From Galaxea fascicularis (Eukaryota; Cnidaria; Anthozoa; Scleractinia; Euphylliidae), in contig OX419337.1 of assembly GCA_948470475.1 (NCBI GenBank), forward strand, positions 21,116,306 to 21,180,305: a stretch of DNA of 64,000 nt. Reading direction: 5' to 3'. Positions 30,991 through 42,745 of this stretch are shown here, one piece after another. A program made the translations under genes and the position numbers. The notes under the pieces are model-generated. The model did not search any database. It was given only the letters and a program-made list of their open reading frames with translations, and was not told the DNA's origin. Every line of letters starts with the position of its first letter. Within the stretch, counting starts at the first letter, position 1.

Positions 30991-32208
30991 TTGCAACTTT
31001 AACACAACAAAATAACCGCAGAATTAACCGTCATTGTGGAAATGTTGATGTCAGAAGTTTCTGAATCATGGAAGGCGATTCAATGTAAATATCTTCAGAA
31101 GCCAGAAAAGACATAAGACAGAAGCATATTGTGGATTTCTGTTTTAAAACGCTTACACATGAACTACAATAAGCAAAGCAAGTGATTAAGAGAAAATGCA
31201 CACCTGATATTAATTTAAACTAGTTACCAAACAATTTACATTCTTGAATAACCCAGCCCCAGCTGAATTGTAAAATCTAAACGATAACACACTGACGAAC
31301 AAACTAATTATTTACAATTTACACAGTTCACTGTTCAGTTCCTCTTTGAAACCTTTGACTCTCCGAAAAACAACATCACAAAACCAGGACCAACTTCATA
31401 AACCTCATTTTTGGAATAAAAGCAAGCTACACGTGTTCCCGTATTTTAATTCATCACGGATTGTCGACGTTTTCTCCTCAGCAAGTAGTCTTTCAATACT
31501 ACTCAAGCTCCGCCCTATTGCCACCAGTGACAAATAGATTTCGTCAGCTTATTTGGCTGGCGCCTGCTAATGGCCCTTGGCAGTAAATTCTCTACTCTTC
31601 TCTTCCTGGCCTCAGGATCTTCAATTCGTCTCTCTTTTTTCCTTGCATACTTCCTTCACCAAAAACTACCACACACTACCTTTGTTCGGCTAATTTTGTT
31701 TTTACTATTGACATCAACATGCACATATATTGTTTCACCACAATACGTTACACTCCTCAGTACGATAACAACGCTTTGCTAAATCAACACTTAAGAACAA
31801 TAAACTTACTTCTTGTAAAGACTCGGATTCTGCTACAATGCAAGAGAAGACGAAGACAAGACAAGTCTAGCAAGCTTGCAACAAACGTTGCCTTGTTCTC
31901 TACGCGCCTTGCGCATACGTCGTCCCTCCTTACTAGGGCGCGCTCGTACTACATTACTGCCGGGCAATTCCGTACAGATTACAAAGCGCTAAAACGAGAA
32001 ATTAAAACAAAAGGAAAGCCAAATAAAATCATTACACTGTGACGCAACTATAGCCTGGCAGTAGCTTCAAACGTCGAAATTAACCGACAAAACAAAGCTT
32101 CTATCCGAAAAAGTACATTAAAATAATTTATTTAGGTTATAAGTTATTAAAAACTTTGGTCTCAGATATCATGCCCAATTTGCTGGAAAAAAAATTAACT
32201 CGGTTACA
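30991..32208. other. No gene assigned
   Basis: A basic minus-strand frame at about 31500-31640 (RRIEDPEARKRRVENLLPRA) is open but unassigned. Otherwise there are only short frames. This is the 3' flank of the GPCR pseudogene that starts at 34421. Confidence 0.45.
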
Positions 32209-34421
32209 CTACAAATGTTCACTAAGACTTCGCGAAGTCCTTTCACCAAGGTTTGGTGGCCTTTCTGAAGGCGGCAAGTTCTCTTCGTCCTTCTCAGAAT
32301 GTATTACATTGTGTGTGGCGAGGCCGGAGGTGGGTCGGTTAAAATGTACATCACGATCATGCATAATGCTGATTGATGGAGCTGACATGGATCTTTTCAC
32401 TTTTGCCACTTCACCATGAGAAAGGTAATGATGAGTTGATCGATCGCAGAATGAAGACCTCGTCAGTCGCTTTTCTACGCCTTGCAGTTGTAAATGTGCA
32501 TTTTTCACAGGATCAAATAGCTCCTTTTCCCTGTCAGCAGGGGCGGCACATGCGATGCGATGGGTTTCTGCAGGTTTCCGGGTTCCTAAGAGCTCGAACA
32601 TTGCGCTCCTGAAACGGCGGTCTCTATAGCAGTAAATCAGTGGATTGATCATAGAGTTTAGTAATAAGAGTGTTTCCGCAATTCGAAAAGCTGCATTTTC
32701 GCGAAACACGGGGAAACTGTCTCCCAAGACCGATAAGACACCGCCAGAAATTAACGTAGAAATCATTGCAGCAGTTAGCAAGGCAGTGGTCTTGGCAACT
32801 TTTGCTTCGAGTTTCGCTTGAACGAGGACAGTGACCTGACCAATGTCAGTTGTTCTGCGTTGACGAACACCAAGGAAAACCATAATATATAAATGCACGA
32901 TAAGGGTGACGGAAAATCCCAATGAAATGGTAGCAATTACGTACCAGATTTTTTTTAACTTAAAGTCTACGCTTAGCCCCAACATTACAGCCAAAGGAGC
33001 AGCGAGAAACACAGCACCCACCCAAGCGAAAGCAGCCAGTTTTTTTGAAGCGCTTGCTTGTCACGATAACCCTGTAGTCTATCCATTTTCTTATGGCAAT
33101 GTATCTTTTCATTGCCAGAAATCGCGGACATTTCGAGCCCGCTAACAACTACCAGCGGTATACTGTATAACGCAAAGGAATAAACGCTGAAACAAGTGGG
33201 AAAGACGCTGTTTCATACGATATATTGCACAATCTAAGCTCTTTAGATATTTTATTTGGTTTAAAGTAATTCTCGACAATGCCCGACATTTTTAAGGTTT
33301 AAATATTAGTGTGATAGCCTTTATAAATTAAGCTGTGTTCGATTTTCGCGCGTATTTACTTCCATTCAAACCAAATCTACGGTTGCTGGGGCACTGTAAC
33401 CCAGTTTATATCCCATGAAACACCAGTGTTAATCAACAAAGAAAATGGCGGCTCGTGCAGGGAAAGCTTCGAGTTTGTAGCTTTCTTTCATACATAAATA
33501 TGGCGTCCGCTTGCTGTGCTACAGACAAAACATGAGAAAGATAAGGACGTCCTTGGAAGTATTTTGCCATGGGCAATTTATGCATTTTTCGGCAGAATTA
33601 GATCGTTTAAACATCGTAGAAGTTATATCGAGTCGTGATGATTCACATTGTGAACGGGTTTGCTTGCCAGTGGACGAGTTTGTGGCATGACTTCGCTACG
33701 ATTTTAAAGCAATGTATGGAGAATGGAGCATCAATGTGTGATGGATTGGTCGAGGCGTCGGGAAGTAAGTAATCATCTATCTAAGTAGCCGTTGATAAGT
33801 CAAATGCGAAGCTTGTACACTACTGAACATGTATCGAATCGTGATATGACGAACCGCAATTTAATTATTTATATATGTGAAAATAATTTCATATCTCCAT
33901 ACATTTCTTTACATGAGTTTGCCGCCATTCTGGCCTTAGTGCGCAGGCGCCGCCGCCATCTTGTCCTAAATTTCTGGCAATGTCTAGGCAATCACAAGAT
34001 GGAAGATAGAAGAAAAGAGAAAGCTTTGCATTATCGCAATGTTAACTGTGTTAAGCGTGCAGACACGCTCAAGCAAGACTTGATGAATAATCAGCAAATC
34101 TACGACGGCACTTATTGGCATGGACACGGCGCCTACAAGAAGATCCGCGATGGCCATGCTGGATACCACGATGTTGGACTGTCGATGTAGATCTTTTCTT
34201 TTCCTCACTGCGATGATTACTGATGCGTTCAGAAGGATGGTCAAAGATGAAGCAATTAACAAAACGGTGGCCAAAATCCAAGGCAGGGTTGTATGATCTA
34301 AGTTCCATGTGAAATCAGATTCTTTCGGGCAAAAAAATACTGTCGTTTTTGAGGCAATTGACGAGACATTGTTATGGGTACTGTTTGGATATCTCATAGC
34401 AACTAGTAATAGTTTGACCAA
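32209..34421 (-). pseudogene. GPCR of a second subfamily, interrupted by about 0.85 kb
   Basis: The N-terminal part (34421-33984) has an N-terminus with glycosylation-type NST/NVS sites, TM1 (LLNASVIIAVRKRKDLH, with NASV in place of GNxxV) and TM2 (SSMAIADLLVGAVSMP), and breaks off at the start of TM3 (FSSIFHLVIA). The protein resumes near 33135 with RFLAMKRYIAIRKW (DRY-like region), TM4-TM7 and NSMINPLIYCYRDRRFR, then a long cytoplasmic tail to 32209. A 7-A tract near 33043 puts TM4 one base out of frame. Sequence style recalls adenosine/aminergic-like receptors of cnidarians (inference). It would be a plasma-membrane receptor if intact. An intron is possible, but no matching GT/AG pair was found at the break. 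Confidence 0.75.
33110..33982. mobile_element. Putative insertion splitting the GPCR, with 13-bp inverted ends
   Basis: The break in the receptor is bounded by cattgccagaaat (33110-33122) and its exact inverse atttctggcaatg (33970-33982). One arm lies in receptor coding sequence. The interior has no recognised domain but contains a plausible splice donor (gaagtaagt near 33761) after an open stretch. It could be a TIR element, a template-switch product or an altered intron. Confidence 0.4.
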
Positions 34422-34429
34422 CTTGACAC

Positions 34430-35010
34430 GCAGTGTCTAAGACTGTTTTCTCCTGAACCTGGCAAGCGCCTCTTAGGAAAAACATGAAGATAATTTTTCT
34501 GCTATATGTATTCCGTTCTGGATGTTCAAAATTCGAAGTGGGAAAACGTATTCTAATGGCAATAAGTAAGGTCCATTTCACTTTAATTTTCTAGTTCTAT
34601 TAATTCATGAGGATATTATATTATTCCTTATTGAAGTTTTCTTCTTTTTAATCGTTTCAGTAAAAGCATGTCTCATCTCCGGAGTTTTCAGTGAAATATT
34701 TTCCTGGCTGCCCATTTTCCCATCCATCGAGGTATTAAGATGTGGTCAAAGACAAGTTTAAAGATAATTACCGGCTTAATTTATTAATTAAGATGCCCTG
34801 GATATCCAACAGTGAATTTTATTGTCTCGCCATTGCAATTGTTCTTGCGAAATTATGCCCACACTTCGTTGTGTCGCCAGTGGCATGCAATCGATATTCC
34901 TGTGCTGATGTCCTCGAAATTTTGCTACATCATAGGAAACTTCGCAGGCTTGTGGCAGAAATCAGATTTTGCTTGGTAAAAGCAATTGTTACATGAAATT
35001 TCGGGATTGA
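34430..35010. repeat. GPCR upstream segment, paralogous to 36070-36500
   Basis: Shares in order ctggcaagcgcct, gtattccg, gggaaaac with a following tattct, ggatattat, a T-rich block, gataattaccgg and gatgtcctcgaaattt with 36070-36500, separated by small indels. No reading frame is conserved between them. The second copy has no receptor downstream. Confidence 0.6.
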
Positions 35011-36069
35011 CGGAAACTGGAAATGAAAAGTGGGGAATCTTGGCAGAAAGCCACCATTTTCTATTGTTTTGTTTTTTGTTTTTTTTTTTTGCTTTTTCAT
35101 ATTTTGTTAAAATGAAGCTATACTGCATCAGTAAGCAGCACACGGAAATTTTAAAATTTTGTTAGTTGTGTCCTATTATCCCACCTGTCTCATCCTATTA
35201 TTACAGACTTTTCTAAGAAGTTTAACTGTATTGTTAAAAGCTAGGCCGAAAAGTGCAGGCTACGTTCCGAGCATCCGTGAACGATTACAAAACAAATTCG
35301 GGATCCTGCGCCGCATGCAAGGGTGAGTAAGGTAGTAAGTTTGAGATGGCCGACGTTAAACTCTTAACGCAAAATTTTTCTCATAATCCATTCAAAACCT
35401 TAAAAGGTTAACGCCTGCCTCCTTTTTTTTTTAATCAATAGTCATATTCAACAAGTTATATTTTATTACAAAATTAACCAAGACAAGTTGAAATGAATCA
35501 AGTTTTAAGACAGTCCATTAGCACTAAAGTGGTTGCTTAACGTTGTAACTTACACCGTTGGTTGCAATACTGTATGAAGTTATGGTCATGCAAAAAATAA
35601 AGCTACTTATTGTCGTTGCTGACTTCATTTTGGCCGAAACTGAGCCAGAAGCTAAGAAGACGGCACCAGTTTCCTGGTATAGTTTGCTTATATCGTGAGC
35701 AGCTTAGCCAGTCGAAACTCTGTAATTGCTTTTTGCCCAATAATCCAATTATTTTTAAATAGCTAGCTGATAACTCCATACTGGTAATTTAACTCACGAA
35801 ATGAACCAAGTTTTTAGACGTCTATTAGCAGTAAAGTGGTTGGTAGTAACTTAAAATAACTTAAATATGTTGGGACATAAAATAGCACTGAGTTCCTGGC
35901 ATCATGGTACAACAGTTGTTACTTAACATATTTACTTTAAGGGCTTTCTTTGGCCCGCTTAACGATAACTGAATTCTCTCAAGACTCACAAAGGTTTCAT
36001 TCTTCCTTTCGTTTTGAGTATGAATTTACGATAAATGTGCATTTGAAGAGTTTGGAACATTTTGTACAG
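35011..36069. other. No gene seen
   Basis: A/T-rich sequence with short poly-T tracts. Two loosely similar blocks (near 35490-35540 and 35800-35840: tgaa then caagttttaagac, then agcantaaagtggttg) suggest an old local duplication of about 310 bp spacing. Confidence 0.4.
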
Positions 36070-36500
36070 TACTGTTAGTGATAGTTTGACCAAGCTGATC
36101 GTGTCAGAAGTGTGTTTTTGACATCCTTGCAAGCGCCTTTTAGAAAACGGAATGAAAAGCAGCCTTTACGCTGTATGCATTCCGATCCGGGTGTTCAAAC
36201 TTGGCATGGGAAAACATATTCTTATGAAAATACGGCGACAGAACCATTTCATTTCAATTTTGTTATTCTTTTCATACGGATATTATTCCTTTATTTCTTA
36301 AAGTTCGTTTAATTACAACCGTTTCAATGGAGATAGGGGTTCTAAGATAATTACCGGTCTAATTTATAAAATTGCAATATACCGTCCAACAATTTCCTTG
36401 GCTGGCCTTTGTTATTGAAAAATTTTGCGGCGCAGCGTCGCCTAAAATCGAAATTTTGCTTTGATGTCTTCGAAATTTCGAAATGGTAGGAAAGTTCGCT
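36070..36500. repeat. Diverged copy of 34430-35010
   Basis: See the partner segment. It runs directly into the RecQ-like fragment on the right. Confidence 0.6.
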
Positions 36501-36801
36501 GAATTATCACGGAAATTTCGCCCTAGAAAAGTGAATCCAAGTTCGATCAGTTCATCGATCTGATCTTGCCGAACGATGCTGTTAAACGGGGCAAGCACTA
36601 AAATGCATGTGTTTGGGTTCGAGCGAGCTTTACCTCACAAAACAAGTGAAAGATCAGGCTTTTTCCAAAACCAGTCGGTAAAATTGCGATAACGTCACGA
36701 CCCGAGATTAGAGCTTCCAATGCTTCACTTTGCTCTGGTTTTAGAGTGTCAATTTTCGGGAAACGTGACAAACATTCATGCGGTGCTTCGGTCATCATCA
36801 A
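36500..36801 (-). pseudogene. Second RecQ-like helicase fragment
   Basis: From 36801 the minus strand encodes LSRFPKIDTLKPEQSEALEA, then ISGRDVIAILPTGFGKSLIF (Walker A PTGFGKS) and HLFCEVKLA, up to a stop at 36598. In an overlapping frame LAPFNSIVRQDQIDELIELGF continues to about 36535, corresponding to motif Ia and the following helix of RecQ-type helicases. One frameshift and a stop separate the two. The Gln of the Q-motif-like region (KPEQSEAL) is retained. Only the first helicase motifs are present; no motif II (DExH) was found. It differs in sequence from the 26.4-kb fragment, so the two derive from different copies. Confidence 0.65.
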
Positions 36802-36879
36802 CTTGCCAATAGTTTGGATTGTTGACAGTTTGTTATCAACGCTTCACACAGTTAATCGTATTTTGCGTTGTGAGGCCAA

Positions 36880-37254
36880 CGCAGTTCATTGGCTCTGGCT
36901 ATGCGGGCAGTCCGCCTCTCTTTTTTCTTCTCGGACTGTCGCCCTCGTTTCTCCCGTCTCGCTAGAGGCTTCGTCACTCGACGCTCTTCCGCAAGTGCGT
37001 GGCTAACTGAAGAAAAAAAAAGAGAGACTGCTCGCAGTTTGCATAACGGTTTGTTATGAGCAAATTCTTAAAGCAAATTTTCTCGTGACTATTCATTACC
37101 ATCACTTTTATCAAATAACTTCAAGGCAGTATCGCTCAGTCTGTGGGTGCGATATATCGATATCTCTGCATAGTGCCTTGGAGGTTACTGTGACTAATGA
37201 CGCCAGAAGAGTTCTTTATTCTTTGCATTACACATCGGTTGAATTTATCAGGGT
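36880..37254. other. Inverted repeat around a T/A tract, no gene
   Basis: gggcagtccgcctctcttttt near 36905 has an inverted, imperfect partner at about 37005-37040 (aaaagagagactgctcgcagt). A similar gagactgcccgcagttt occurs near 47002, suggesting a dispersed repeat. Confidence 0.4.
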
Positions 37255-37460
37255 CTCAAATAATGGGGGAAGGGGGAGGGGGGGGGGGGGTCACTAGAGC
37301 CCCAGAGCCCTGAACTGTTTGCCCATGGAGAACAGAGCACGATCATTTCACTGCCTTAAGCAAATGTTATGAAGCCCTAGAGCCCCAGATCAATCCTGGA
37401 GACGTGGAGCCCTAGCCCTTTAGGTCCGGAGTCCTGGAGCCCTAAATCCCTTTGAGGCCA
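37255..37460. repeat. G-run and degenerate gagccctagagcccc repeat
   Basis: A G-rich run (37264-37290) is followed by repeats built from agcccta and agagcccc, for example near 37300, 37373 and 37405. Low complexity and no coding function. Confidence 0.6.
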
Positions 37461-38529
37461 TGATTTATTGCTCAACTTTACCTCGAATATACATTTTGCA
37501 AGAGAACAATCGGCTCAAGGTCTCTACCAGTTGGTAGCATCATGGATCGATCATAAGGATTTTTATCTCATTTCACTGACAATTTTGATCCACTCTGATT
37601 ACTTCTTTTTCCCCTGTAAGTTCATTTAAGTCAGTGTTTTCGCCAGGTTTTGAGGAAGCTGGTTTTTAACTGAAGCTGTTGGAGTTTTAAAACCTGGGTC
37701 ATGGGATCCATTCATTAATACTTCTAACGTATGAGAGGGTAGAAAAGCTTTCCTGACACGTATATTTTATATTTATATGTCGCATTTTAGTTCCGTCGAA
37801 TGAAACTGGATTTTCATGTTAGACTCTGATATTATTTTAGCGCCAATTTAATTCTTGAACAAATGTGTAATGGGTATGTGAAATGGCTGGCGTCCTTCAA
37901 TATTATTTTTAAGCCTTTCTACGATCGCAACTAAAACGAGACGCATAAATTGGGCCTAAGTATTTCGCACAAACCATAAGACGTCTACTGCATGTAACCT
38001 TATCGTGGAGGAACAAAATTTAACCATGAGAACTTTTCACATCACTCAGGATATTACGTAAATCGTGAGGGAAACATATTTGTTGATATGATCCGAAACT
38101 CCTTTAGCTCCTTATACTGATCAAATGTTTATACTTCAGTGATTTCTAGATCGGTTCATTTGACAGGACGTTTCTTGTATGGTCTTAGTATAAGCCGTTA
38201 GTAATCCCCAACATCAACATATGCACTCTCCTAACAGTTCTCAAATATCTGGTATGTCATATATAGAGAAAATGTCTATGCGTAACTGATGCCTGGTAAT
38301 CATTTCTGCCGTTACCACTAAACATTATCACGTTTTCCTGGAGAGTAAATAAAATAAGATAAATTAACTGAATTTATCGTCTTTTGTTTGCTCTCCAGGA
38401 AAGCGTGATTTATCATTAGACCATGACATCTATTTCGCTGGAAACGCATGCGTCTTAGATCGGCAGATCTCGCATAGCAACCGCTAAGCAACTGACAGTT
38501 AACACAGGCGTAGTTGAAATGCCGCACTT
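37461..38529. other. No gene seen
   Basis: No supported reading frame. There are two near-inverse segments around tatcgtcttttgtttgctctccaggaaagc and gataaattaactg (38330-38410), with cacgttttcctggaga near 38330 pairing with tctccaggaaagcgtg near 38393 to form a 65-bp hairpin region. Confidence 0.45.
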
Positions 38530-38620
38530 CTTAAACTTTCCATGATCCCTTCTGACGTACTAAATGCGGAAACTCCGCTGACTGTTGAGATGACGGTCGC
38601 AAATAACGTCAGTATCGGTA

Positions 38621-39972
38621 CTGTACGGGTCCGCAAATGATCCCAGGACAACAAATGATCCCGGGCCGCAAATGATCGCGGACCGCAAATGATCCCGACA
38701 TTAAATTAGGAATGGCATGGATTGATATGAAATACTCCATAGCTGATTTTTTCTTTTTTCGTTTTTAGCGGAAAATCTGTGATATTGCGTGACGTTCTGT
38801 CGAGTAACATACCCCGTTTTAAGGGTCAAAGATTTTGTCAATTTCAGGACCTTTAGCGTTCTAAAGACATTTGTTTTGATCGTGGGCATTTCTGTTGCAT
38901 ATGATCAACGCTTCCGGTGCACGTGTGATTTCAGTGAAATCGAGCATGTAAAAATCACAAGGACAAATAATAATATATATAATAGCAAGGCATTTGTCAG
39001 CGCATTTAAAATTCTGAATGCGCTTACAGCGAGAAGCGAAAACTCTCAATCATTTATATAATCTTAGGTAACAAATAAAAATAAATAAATAAGTAGATAA
39101 AATCGTATCGCTAACTAAAAGTTAAAATAATCGCAAAAGAGAAATGTTTTAAGTTTCTTCTTAAAAATAGTCACAGTCTCAGACTCTTTCAAAAATTCAG
39201 GCAGACTGTTCCAAAGTTTCGGGGCGCAATAAGAGAATGTTCTTTGACCATAAGTGGCTGTCATGACTTTCGGAACTTGTAAAAGTAAAAGATCAGATGA
39301 ACGTAAAGAACGAACTGGTTTATAAGAACTGATAAGCGAAGTAAGATGGCGTGAATAGCAGAGAACAACAGAGAATTAAAATACACATGTAGTATAATAG
39401 CTGTAAAAAAAAAATCCGCAGTTGATTTCACCGATTGCCTGTTGAAATTAAAGTCTTTTGTTCAGCATCCTCGTTAAAAATTGTACCCAGAGTACCAGAG
39501 GTGTTTCTCCCTCACATTTATGGGGGATTAGCCGACTGGTGAGACACAGGCGAGAATCGCACAGACTTCAAAGGTGATGGGGTTGAAAACGGATCAGGAG
39601 TCAAAGATCATCTGACCCGTGTCACCACCGTGTGATGAGCGCTTCCCACGTGCTCGAAAAATCTGGAAAATGGCAAAATTGCTTTTTCTCATTTCATTGT
39701 TAACATTATTAAAGAAACTCTGTTAAAGGTCTGGAGTCTGATTGCAAAGAAAACAAAACTTCTGGCCTGCAATTCAAATCAGCAGTTTTATTTGTCAGTT
39801 GTCACAGATAATAAAAAAATTAAGCCCAACGTGTGGAAAAGATACTAGTTGTGAGCCATGATCATCGCTATTCACGCCATTTCCCTATCCACACTATTTC
39901 CGCATCCATGCCAATCCCTAATTTTCTAATCGGGATCATTTGCGATCCGGGATCATTTCCGGACCCGTACAG
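38621..39972. mobile_element. TIR transposon with subterminal CAAATGATCCC repeats
   Basis: The ends are CTGTACGGGTCCG and its inverse CGGACCCGTACAG. Each end then carries copies of a 17-18-bp motif around GCAAATGATCCC: four on the left, two on the right. Beyond them a further inverted match runs through aaattagg and ggcatggat. Subterminal arrays of this kind are usually transposase binding sites. No transposase was recognised; a LINE tail lies inside (39062-39330). No clear target duplication. Confidence 0.7.
39062..39340 (-). mobile_element. LINE C-terminus and tail
   Basis: The minus strand encodes SLRSSDLLLLQVPKVMTATY, then GQRTFSYCAPKLWNSLPEFL and KKKLKTFLF before the stop, the usual C-terminal signature of CR1/jockey-group LINE proteins (xAPKLWNSLP). 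It is followed by an (AAATA)-type tail at about 39070-39100. The element is 5'-truncated, beginning around 39340. Confidence 0.75.
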
Positions 39973-40145
39973 CTCGTCATCTGCAAACGTTATGGTGGCG
40001 GGTTCATCAAATCTCAGTGGTGGTGGTCTGCTTGCCCCAGTCACGAAGACGAGCACTTCTTCGATGGAAGCGTCCGCGTCGCTTGCTACAGGACAGTGAT
40101 TCATTATCAAAAGGGATAATATATTGGACGTAAATAAAAGAATGG
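39973..40145 (-). pseudogene. HECT-like C-lobe fragment
   Basis: The minus-strand frame reads EVLVFVTGASRPPPLRFDEP and then ITFADDELYG just before the transposon end. VTGxxxxPPLxF is a recognisable motif of the C-lobe of HECT-type ubiquitin ligase-like proteins, many of which are repeat-associated in invertebrates. Continuation beyond the transposon (38530-38620) might supply the following TxxxCDRHLN region, but that match is weak. No start or catalytic Cys can be assigned with confidence. Confidence 0.4.
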
Positions 40146-41418
40146 GCAAACTGTCAAAAAACCAACTTCGCAGTCATACTGTTTTGAAGTCTTTGTACAT
40201 ACACGTCACTTGAACTGTCCTCTTCAGATGGAGGCTTAAATAACATTTCGTACACTAAAAAGCCCCATCCTCCGTAATAGATGTGTCACTTTTATAGAAG
40301 TAACAGATACAAAGATTACATATACGATTTTCAGAGACAAGGGTTTTTCTTTTCAGTAAAGTAGGTGCCCCAAAGTAGAGGTTCAACTTCATTGCAAAGA
40401 AATCCGAGAAACGAAACTTTATTATTGTGATTACATATCTCGTGTTAAATTTGTACAACAAAGATCATGATATGACACTTGTACCGCGAATAGGATAGAT
40501 TTCGTGACATAACACTGGACAATTTCTACTGAACCAAGTCTGTATTGAATTTACCGTATCAACTAATTTATGGTATTGTATGGCAACTTCCCTTCGCAGT
40601 CTTGGATATAATCTTTCCAGTACACAATTGTCCTTTGCTGTGCCGCGCAACGGTTGCTTCCTGGCCTCCGTGTAAAAGCGACCAGGGCAAAATTACACCC
40701 ACGAGGCGATAGTGTCCCTTTTCCCTTGCTAAAAAATTGGTTAATGAGTTACTTTCCGACACGACATGCATAAGCCAAAGTAGTAGGATTACTCTGCGTT
40801 GTAAGTACAAAACAATTCGCCGTTTGAGTTGGGCACGAGAACGCGCCTGTCTGGCTGTCCCCCAAAAGATCCCAGAATGTTAATTCGATGCCTTTACCAC
40901 CAAGCGAAGAATTTTCCTGCAAGGCCCACCAATGCCAACGCCATCTTCGCTGTTCCCAAAATCGTCCGTAAAACAGACGGAAATGATCGCTCTCGGACTA
41001 AAACGTTTCCTCTGCAAACATCGGCAGGACTCTTAGAGATGTGACGGCGCCTAACATTGACGATAATTCTCCCCTGAGTATTAACTCGAGCTGTTCTCAA
41101 GTCCCGCAATATTTCCATTAGGTCATGACCAAGATTGCTGTCTCTGACGTATTAAAAAATCAACAATCATACTAATCAGGAACATACAACTTGAGCATTA
41201 TAAAACTGAATAATAACCAGGCGTACCATTTGTACTCAAAATATCAAAAATAATATATTATATTCAAGGACCGGAGTTTACCGATATAGTCCCTATGTTA
41301 AAAAAAATAAAAAGTCACAAGAGTTACCTTGTGCTAAGCTTCAGTGCCAGCATTACGTCCCGTCCCGTCCTCGTCCTCGTCAATGGTGTATGGGAAAGAG
41401 TCTTCGTTCAGTAGTTAA
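40146..41418. other. No gene assigned; possible secreted-protein fragment
   Basis: On the minus strand 40810-40568 starts MYLQRRVILLLWLMHVVSES, which has signal-peptide character, then FLAREKGHYRLVG. A second frame (40650-40465) overlaps it in a way that would need a frameshift. No domain was recognised. Near 41355 a short cgtcc/cgtcctc low-complexity patch occurs. Confidence 0.35.
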
Positions 41419-41556
41419 GCAATAGAAAACGTTTTCCGTGTTTGCATAGCCTGATATAAACACGAGAGCGGGTTGGGAGAATTCGAGACAGTTATGCAAA
41501 CCCGAGACGAAGTCGAGGGTTTGCATAACTGTCGAGAATTCTCCCGGCAACCCCTC

Positions 41557-41597
<41 letters not shown>

Positions 41598-41605
41598 TCT
41601 ATTGC
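41419..41605. repeat. 187-bp palindromic MITE
   Basis: The arms gcaatagaaaac and gttttctattgc close a nearly perfect inverted repeat that includes gtttgcatagcctgatat and its inverse. The centre is around gacgaagtcgagg. No coding capacity. Confidence 0.8.
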
Positions 41606-42439
41606 TTTTATAAAACACCTTTCCCGAGCAAAAAAAACAAAACGCTCTTGTTTAGAACATTGATTAAAAGAGAAATTCTTACCAGTCGCGAAGTCTTGTA
41701 CACGAAGCTTGTACGTGTAACCAGTCTTTGTTTTGCAAAAAAGATGCTTTCCAAAATACGGGTTTTTCTCGCTTAAAATGTCAGCTCAAGCGAAAAAAAA
41801 TTGACACAGCATGTTTCTAAAGATTTTCCAAGTTTCGACCGACGAGGAAATGGGTAAATAAAGTAAACTTGTCGAGTTTTTCAACTCAAAACCTTTTTCA
41901 AATTCGTGCTGGCGTGATTAGCGCGCGGAAAGCCAAACAAGTTGAAGTCACAACCTTTACATACTCTCATACAAACACGCCTCTCGACCAATCCGAGCCC
42001 GCGTACTATCTTAGTTATTTTATAATGTGACATAGGAGCTACCGTTACAAAAACAAAATTAACCAAAAAAGATCGCGAATATGCGCACAAAAATCTACCA
42101 AGTTTTAACAATAAATATTAATAATGCAAGAATTTATATAGCGCCATTTCCGTGAGCTCAGTGGCGTCGTTTGACTAGTTAGGAGTGTCGAAATAGATAG
42201 ATGCACAATCGTGAGTGGCTGGAAAGAACGTAGATAATACCTTTAAACTCATTTTGCAGAGATTGAACGCTGTTTCACCGGTGAAACGGAAAATAGAATT
42301 ATTTCGGGATAGCGTACTTTTTCTTGTAAGAAAATCATTCAGACAGATAGATAACGGTTTGTTCAATGTCTAATTAATCTCAGGTTTTCTCTCATCAAAC
42401 AAAAAAATCCAGAAATAATTGTGCAGTACACCTGAGCAT
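41606..42439. other. No gene assigned
   Basis: Flanks of the palindromic MITE. The only sizeable open frames (41881-42111 and 42175-42366, minus) have no recognised features. Confidence 0.4.
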
Positions 42440-42454
42440 GTAGGGAACTAGCGT

Positions 42455-42745
42455 TTACTTGTAAGAGCCTGGCTCACTTTGCGTTGTTGCGACGCTTGTA
42501 GTGCTTCTACCTCTGGTGGTACTCGTTGTGTCTAAGGTGCTTTGATTACTTGCATTGCTTATTGTGCTTATGGAACTTAAATTGCTTACGGTGCTACCAG
42601 TGCTTGCAGGGCTTGCTGTGCTTGTGGTGCCGGAAGTGGTCCGTGAACCCGTGGTATCCGACATTTCCGGTTGAGGTGACAAATTGGGCATACTATCGTA
42701 TATGGTGAGCTGGTATGGGTCATCCTTAAGTTGAGAAATGAATGA
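42455..42745 (-). CDS. Ser/Thr-rich terminal exon (hypothetical)
   Basis: The minus-strand frame starts after a plausible acceptor (pyrimidine-rich, ending cttaag near 42731) and reads DDPYQLTIYDSMPNLSPQPE, followed by a low-complexity stretch of Ser, Thr and short hydrophobic spacers (SNLSSISTISNASNQST) to a stop at 42455. Such mucin-like or linker sequence is poorly informative about function. With the similar Ser/Thr-rich segment at 43880-44055 it could belong to one spliced gene on the minus strand. No domain was recognised and transcription is unproven. Confidence 0.35.
   Translation of the reverse strand, partial: SFISQLKDDPYQLTIYDSMPNLSPQPEMSDTTGSRTTSGTTSTASPASTGSTVSNLSSISTISNASNQSTLDTTSTTRGRSTTSVATTQSEPGSYK

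Noticed and set aside
40829..41118. Opposing open frames, one with a hydrophobic end resembling a transporter helix
   Set aside because: The match is limited to a short hydrophobic stretch and no transporter motif could be confirmed.
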